Positions 58,951 through 64,000 of a stretch of DNA of 64,000 nt are shown here, piece after piece. A program made the translations under genes and the position numbers. Positions within the stretch are counted from its first letter, which is position 1. Each line of letters opens with the position of its first letter. This DNA comes from Sabethes cyaneus (Eukaryota; Arthropoda; Insecta; Diptera; Culicidae). The DNA lies in NCBI RefSeq assembly GCF_943734655.1, contig NC_071355.1, forward strand, positions 60,263,449 through 60,327,448, read 5' to 3'. The notes beneath the pieces are model-generated. The model saw only the letters and a program-made list of their open reading frames with translations, was not told where the DNA came from and ran no database searches.

Positions 58951-59429
58951 AAATTTTATATCCCGATGCGCACCGAATTCCAAGCAGTGCAAGTTAAGTG
59001 TTTTACTTGAACTCTTGAACACTGCTGGATTGCGAAATGGCAGCGGCTTTTGGCTGCGTCCATACTTTCTGGGACAATTTTTACCACTCGACCAGGGAGC
59101 AGTTACTTCAAGTAACTGACTGTGAGAGCATGCAGAATGTCTTCCATATTAAATATTGTTTGTTGTTGTTGTTTCTGTTGTTTTATTTGAGAGGTTTTAT
59201 AGTTTGTGCCTTCGCCTGTACTGTCTGTCAAGATTGATATTGGTAGGGATTGGTTAGTTATTGTCTGTCAAGATTGGTATAATAAAATTGTATGTCATAG
59301 CTCGATAATGCACGAAGTTTATACTGTAAATTCCATCATCATTTTTTAAAATTACCAATTTCGTATCTTGCTGTAAGTTTTTGGTGAGATCTCATGAATT
59401 ATTGGATGATTTTAAGTACCACCAACTAG
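58951..59429. other. Unassigned spacer
   Basis: A word 'tctgtcaagattg' is repeated at 59223 and 59261. No gene. Confidence 0.35.
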
Positions 59430-59800
59430 ATTCTGAACCTGGATATTTTTGATCAGATTTTGAGTCTGATTTTGGACCAGATATTGAACGATATTCTAGA
59501 CCAAACCCAGATTCTGGACCCGGACCACATTTTGATCTACATTTTTTTATCAGAATTCCGATCATATTTGAAATTAAATTTTGGACCAGATTCTAAAACT
59601 AAACACGGTTATAACCAGTTTTTGTACCACATTTTTGATCACGTTTTTCAAGCCAGATTTTGGACCAGGAGCAGATTTTTGGCCACAGTTTTTTCATCTA
59701 TTTTTAAACCACCAACAAGATTTTGGCTCAGGCTTTGAACCAGATTCCGGACCTGGACCACATTTTGGACCTGTAATACATCGTGGATCACATTTTTACC
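59430..59800 (+). repeat. Degenerate minisatellite of 'gattttggaccag' words
   Basis: About 370 bases of drifting units close to 'attttggaccaga', 'attctggacctgga' and 'cacattttgatc'. Open + strand frames (59460-59738, 59581-59826) are rich in F, D, P and G because of the repeat. Confidence 0.72.
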
Positions 59801-59912
59801 TTTATTATACTATAACAAAGGTTTAGAAATTGGTCGAAAAACACGAAGTTGATCTGAGGCCCGGAAGGCCGAGTCACAAATATCAATCGATAATGTTCGA
59901 CGAATTGAGCAA

Positions 59913-59915
<3 letters not shown>

Positions 59916-59990
<75 letters not shown>

Positions 59991-60070
59991 TGTGTATGTG
60001 TGTGTGTGTATGTGTGTGTGTGTATGTGTGTGTGTATGTGTGTGTGTATGTGTGTATGTATGTGTGTGTG
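59916..60070 (+). repeat. (TG)n microsatellite with TA variants
   Basis: First about 70 bases almost pure TG, then 'tgtgtgtgta' mixed units to 60070. Poly-Cys/Val frames over it are artefacts. Confidence 0.95.
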
Positions 60071-60475
60071 ACGCTTGAATTTAGTCGTCTGTTTCTCGGA
60101 GATGGCTGAACCGATTCGTTTGCTATTACGCTTAATTGAAAGGTGTTATCACCTTGTTGATCACTATTGAATTGTCTTGCGGTCTGACATTTTGTTTAAA
60201 AGATATAAGCTAAAATTACGTGACATGATTTTCTCCGGAATCGCTCAACCAATTTCAACAATTTTTGTATCAAATGAATAGTATCAAGTATTCAGTATCA
60301 GGGTGTCAATTATTCGAACGTTTCTCAGAAATGGCCAAACCGATTTATGCGCTATTTGTCTCATTTGGTAGGTAATATAGCCTCATAGATCGCTATTGAT
60401 TTGTTTTTCGATTGGATGTTTAAATTGAAAGTTATGAGCAGTCGTGTACAGTATTATAAAATTTACAATTATTTA
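60071..60475 (+). repeat. Repeat following the TG array, two diverged units
   Basis: Unit 1 (about 60090-60300) and unit 2 (about 60320-60475) share 'gtttctc-gagatggctgaaccgatt', 'gctattt', 'tgatcactattgaattg' words. Each is about 200 bases. The sequence is attached to the TG array and may be part of the same mobile repeat. Confidence 0.6.
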
Positions 60476-61554
60476 TAACGATTTTAACCAGATAATTAAG
60501 CAGATTTCAATTATCTTGGTATCAAACGAGAGGTCTTAACGCTATGAACATGTCTGCTAAATTTTATTAGAATTGGCCTTACCAGTCAAAAGTTATTTGG
60601 TAAAACATTGATGAAGTTATGTAAGCAAACTTTACTGATTTGAACGAAATAGAAAAAAATGCGATCATGTGCTCAAGCGTAAAAATGCATAATTTTCCAG
60701 GTGGTGTGTTTTTGGAAAAGTTTATTAAAAAAATATGGCGCAATTTATTACACTATTAGGGTGACCGTAAATCTACCTATTAGGGTGATACAAATTTTTG
60801 TTTTTTTAAACCAAAAATGACAGTGTCTCCACAAAAGTTGTAGAACATCGCAACTTTGCTGTACATAATAACTATCTATCTCTTACTGGTTGCGAAGTGT
60901 AACGATTTTTTAAAAAATGCATCGAAAATTAAAAAATTGAGATGTCGAAAAACGGCTACGTCACAATTTAGATAATTCATTTATACACGCCAAAAAAACA
61001 GCCAAATCGATCCTCTAGATTCTGAGATTCTGAGATACACGCACCGTCGCTTAAAACATATGGTTTCGAGGAGAGCGCATTTAAACTACAGCACTACACT
61101 TTCCTTCAAATTATCCCACTGTTTTACTGTAAATTCTCAACAAGACCACGTACCGAAAGATACATTGGGCTCAACATTTCTGAAAATAAAAGGCTTCGGA
61201 AAATGCAAAACAAACAAGTTTTTCGACTTTTTAGTAAGGTCCCCCCTAAATATCAATCCTGCCCAAGAACTTTGGACACGATTTTTTGATTGCTCTCTAA
61301 CATTCTACAAATTTATTAATATATGCGTGTGTATGTAACGCATATGTGTTGATGATAACTACCATTACTGCCCATAAACGCATAACAGTCCCATGTGATT
61401 TTTCACCACTTTTGAAGTAAGCCTGGGATCATCTTTAAATTGTTCAGCCTTTCAATATTTCAAACAGTAATCTTTGTTCTCAAAATTTTGAAAAAAATAT
61501 AAAGCTATGTCAGTCACAAGTAGGGACGTAAAATGTACTGGTTGATGACAAAAA
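60476..61554. other. AT-rich sequence, unassigned
   Basis: No recognisable gene. A + strand frame of 92 codons (61060-61338) has no known motif. 'agggtgac' and 'attagggtgata' at 60768-60795 may be an element end. Confidence 0.3.
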
Positions 61555-61870
61555 TTTACCTCAAAAGTTATAAAAGTCTTTGCCAAGCTTCTACCGACAA
61601 AACTAAAAAAAAGTTTGTTCCAATACGTTGTGTAGTTTCTGAGAAAAAGATACATGAAGTTTGAAAGTCGTAGTGTTTCAGGAGCGGCGTTTTATTCCGT
61701 CGATGTTGTTCCACGCCGCACTGGAATGCTTATGTGTATGATCGTTTTTGGGCCACATTACATTATCATTACAAAATTAGTACCAAAATAAGCGGAAAAG
61801 ACTGCAAAATGAAATAAAATATTAAGAAATTTTCAGAAGTTTTAGTCGTTTATGTCCCCTTAAGACATCA
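61555..61870 (+). repeat. Repeat R, copy 3 (uninterrupted)
   Basis: Same block order as copy 2 ('ttccaatacgttgtgtagtttctgag', 'aggagcggcgttttattcc', 'cgcactggaatgcttatgtg', 'cattacaaaattagtacc'), extending further at the right into 'ttttagtcgtttatgtccc', which is matched again at 63840-63880. Confidence 0.78.
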
Positions 61871-61950
61871 TCGACCACATCTGAACACGTCCGGAAATGT
61901 TCCGGACCGGGGATCAGTTTCTGAATTGAATTAAAATACAACATCTTTAA

Positions 61951-63163
61951 CCGTTATGTGTGCGACAAAAAAAACACCTTTAGCAGGGCGACAAGGGTAC
62001 CCGGGTACCCAAAATTGATATTGTTATAACATCAACAATTTTAAACCGATTTTTATGAAATAGGTGTCATTTGATTCGTTAATTAATCTAGTTTTGAATT
62101 ACTTGGCCATTTGGCCATTAAAAGACATACGGGGCCCGAAAATCCGGAATTCCGGCAGAGTGTCCGCTGTGAGGTAGAGAACTGATTGTATTGCAGGAAA
62201 ATCAGTCATGCGGATATAAAAACTCTAAAAATTCATACAATGAACTATTTCATATAATGAGATGAATCAGGTTGGCCATTCCGGAGTAGGTTCCTATGGG
62301 GTCATGGGTGGCCAGTCTAGGATTGGAGGTAAAACCAGGCAATATGGGTATCAAAGTTCTTGGAATTAGTTCGGTAGGTGATATTTTTTACATTTCGATA
62401 TATTTTGATTGATTATTTCGAAAATGGTTTCTACGGGGTCACAGGTGATACCGCAGAATTCAAGATAATGCATTTTCAGAACAGTTTAAAACGTAGAACC
62501 ATCCGTTATACATTTGGAACCAGTTCCAAAATTATTAATCAGTACTAAACTGGCCATATCGGTTCAAAACGTCTAATAGATCCGCTAAACCAATTCTAAT
62601 ATTGGATTAGGCACCCAACTGGTCATCTGTAACCCTACAGAAACCCAATTCTGGAATGGCCAATGCAATCTAAAGTACCAATTTATATAATAAGATGAAA
62701 AAAGAGTCCACAATGTCAAGTTCAAACTAATAGCTTTACTGAAGGCTGATATTCTTTCAAAACAAGCGGCTTCCCTCGTTTTACCGGACGTTGCTCCGGG
62801 ATTACCGATTCCCGGGAAGTATATGTCATTTGATAGCCAAATGCCTTATTTGATCAAAACTAGACAAATGTACGAATCAAATGCCACTGGTTTCATCCAA
62901 ATCGGTTCAAGATAGCCAAAGTTATGTACATAGCAAATCATGGGTACCCGGGTACCCTTGTCGCCCTCCTACGTAATAAAAAAATTCAAGTGCCTCTCAT
63001 GGCTAATCCCCTTTATGGATATGCACCAAAAATACCTCAATTACTTAAGATCAACGAGTTTTACGATGTCGCAAAATTTCAATGACGTATGTTTTAAACT
63101 GAATGAGTTATAACTATTTTAAAACTGAAAAGGTACCCGGGTACCCTGTTGCACACATAACGG
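61951..63163. mobile_element. piggyBac-like element with TTAA target duplication
   Basis: Flanked by TTAA on both sides (61947-61950, 63164-63167). Left end CCGTTATGTGTGCGACA and inverted right end CCGTTATGTGTGCAACA match. Subterminal palindromes GGGTACCCGGGTACCC or close variants occur three times: about 61994-62010, 62942-62958 and 63132-63146. The first two have 'agggcgacaa' beside them in inverted arrangement. The 1213-bp interior has no transposase. TTAA duplication is characteristic of piggyBac transposition. Confidence 0.85.
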
Positions 63164-63228
63164 TTAAGTACTCAAAATTGCAAAAGTAGTTCATTTGTCG
63201 TGATATAACGTGTCCAGGATTACATTGG

Positions 63229-63598
63229 TCACAACCGGATACGTTCTGGGAACGTTCCGAATACAACCAGGAAAACGGCCAGTTTCTGCTTAAACCAACC
63301 CCTAGAATGCGACCCCGCTATTAACTCAAAATAAAAAATTATAAATAAAAGGAAGACATTTTTTGATTGCTTCTCCCGTTCCCTGGCTCTCTGAACGAAA
63401 GACTTGGACAGATTCAACTTTCTGACCGCATTTCTCCTTCCGTTCGATGCTCAGATTTTCGTAGTAGCGTTTAATTACACGACTCACCGTTGACGGCACG
63501 ATTCCGAGTTGTTTTACCATTTCCCGATGAGAGAGTTGAGGCTTTTCCAGGTGCTTGCGCAAAATAAATTCGCGACGTTGCTTTTCAGGTGACGCCAT
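63229..63598 (-). pseudogene. N-terminal part of the DD37E transposase
   Basis: Minus strand from ATG at 63598: MASPEKQRREFILRKHLEKP, QLSHREMVKQLGIVPSTVSR, VIKRYYENLSIERKEKCGQK, a helix-turn-helix DNA-binding domain. About 40 residues are then deleted, with a frameshift into LNLSKSFVQRARERE, after which the insert begins (about 63372). The initiator region and first helix-turn-helix are undamaged. Confidence 0.8.
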
Positions 63599-63751
63599 TT
63601 TTTTCGAATTTTCGAAAAACTGACCACGTTAAAAATACAGTATAAACAATACATTCTAAACTACTTCTACCCAAATTTTCAAGAGAAAATATCCAATGGG
63701 TAATTTTATACAGCGTTTTTTTCGAGATGCAATTTGAGGTGGGACACCCTC

Positions 63752-64000
63752 AATGTGTATGACTTCGTGGTTCGATTATTACAAAATTTGTGTCAAAATA
63801 AGTAGAAAATTCTGAAGAATCGAAATCTGAAATAACAATTTGTGATTTTTTCAAAAACTTTAATCGTTTGTGTTCCCTGAACGTTCATTAACATCATTTT
63901 GATATGTTGTAAATATGAAAAATATGATTGCTTTCCATTCTAAAAATCGATTAAATTGAAAAGTAATTTTGTTAGTGTTTTTTTAAGGAACCTTTGGTTA
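63752..64000 (+). repeat. Repeat R, copy 1, right part
   Basis: Continues the copy cut at 57183: 'tgtgtatgac', 'ggttcgattattacaaaat', 'caaaataagtagaaaa', 'ttaatcgtttgtgttcc', colinear with copy 3 at 61730-61860. Similarity fades after about 63890; the rest to 64000 is AT-rich and unassigned. Confidence 0.72.

Larger units (their letters stand above)
57184..63751 (-). mobile_element. DD37E-type mariner (ITmD37E-like), split by a 5.5 kb insert
   Basis: Left end AAGGATGGCCCACATCAAAT and inverted right end (AGGGTGTCCCACCTCAAAT-like) continue inward into matching 'tgcatc-cgaaaaaaacgctg'. TA (57182-57183) and a decayed AA (63752-63753) flank it. The transposase is on the minus strand: N-terminal helix-turn-helix at 63598-63370, C-terminal catalytic part at 57843-57320. 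Both parts end at the same point of the protein (RARERE / GLHTYKVQK), so roughly 57843-63372 is an insertion. The surrounding repeat R is restored when the whole element is removed. Confidence 0.8.

Noticed and set aside
59830..60109. Cysteine/valine-repeat frames
   Set aside because: Readings of the TG microsatellite.

Overview
This window looks like intergenic, transposon-rich DNA from a large insect genome, most likely a culicine mosquito (Aedes or a close relative). The evidence is one compact, short-intron animal gene next to about 60 kb of degraded mobile elements. Those elements are typical of mosquitoes: Tc1/mariner relatives of the DD37E and DD37D types, a LOA-type LINE with an RNase H domain, Jockey/CR1-like LINEs, Helitrons with the 'TCTATACCTATAAAAATGG' start, hAT- and TA-type MITEs and a Penelope fragment. 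No rRNA, tRNA, CRISPR or bacterial operon was seen. All family names come from my own reading of protein motifs and terminal repeats, not from a search.

Layout. 0.7-1.8 kb: the only convincing host gene, a three-exon FTSJ1/Trm7 tRNA 2'-O-methyltransferase on the + strand. 2-8.5 kb: a LINE tail, a TA-flanked mariner (3.9-6.5 kb) with a LINE inside it, and a 1.6 kb inverted-repeat element carrying a small hAT MITE. 8.5-11.6 kb: sequence I cannot assign. 11.6-19.3 kb: a LINE relic, mariner relics, two Helitrons head to tail (15.0-17.5 kb), a palindromic MITE and a long purine-rich tract. 19.3-22.5 kb: unassigned. 22.5-29.8 kb: four LINE relics of three types, three on + and one on -. 29.9-32.3 kb: two terminal-inverted-repeat elements, one containing an 81-nt pre-miRNA-like hairpin. 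32.3-37.3 kb: unassigned, the best place to look for host exons or regulatory DNA. 38.9-42.2 kb: a LOA-type LINE with RT and RNase H, split by a MITE. 43.28-44.13 kb: an 849-bp (TAC)n array. 44.2-51.4 kb: nested LINE, Penelope, hAT and mariner relics. 52.5-57 kb: a mariner relic, degenerate tandem repeats and a long foldback element. 57-64 kb: a dispersed repeat split by a DD37E mariner, which is itself split by about 5.5 kb that includes a TTAA-flanked element.

Apart from the methyltransferase there is no set of genes working together. The value of the region is its insertion history. Several insertions can be ordered from target-site duplications and from neighbouring uninterrupted copies: an 8-bp duplication around a hAT element, TA duplications around mariners, TTAA around a piggyBac-like element, and a filled and an empty MITE site in the two Helitrons.
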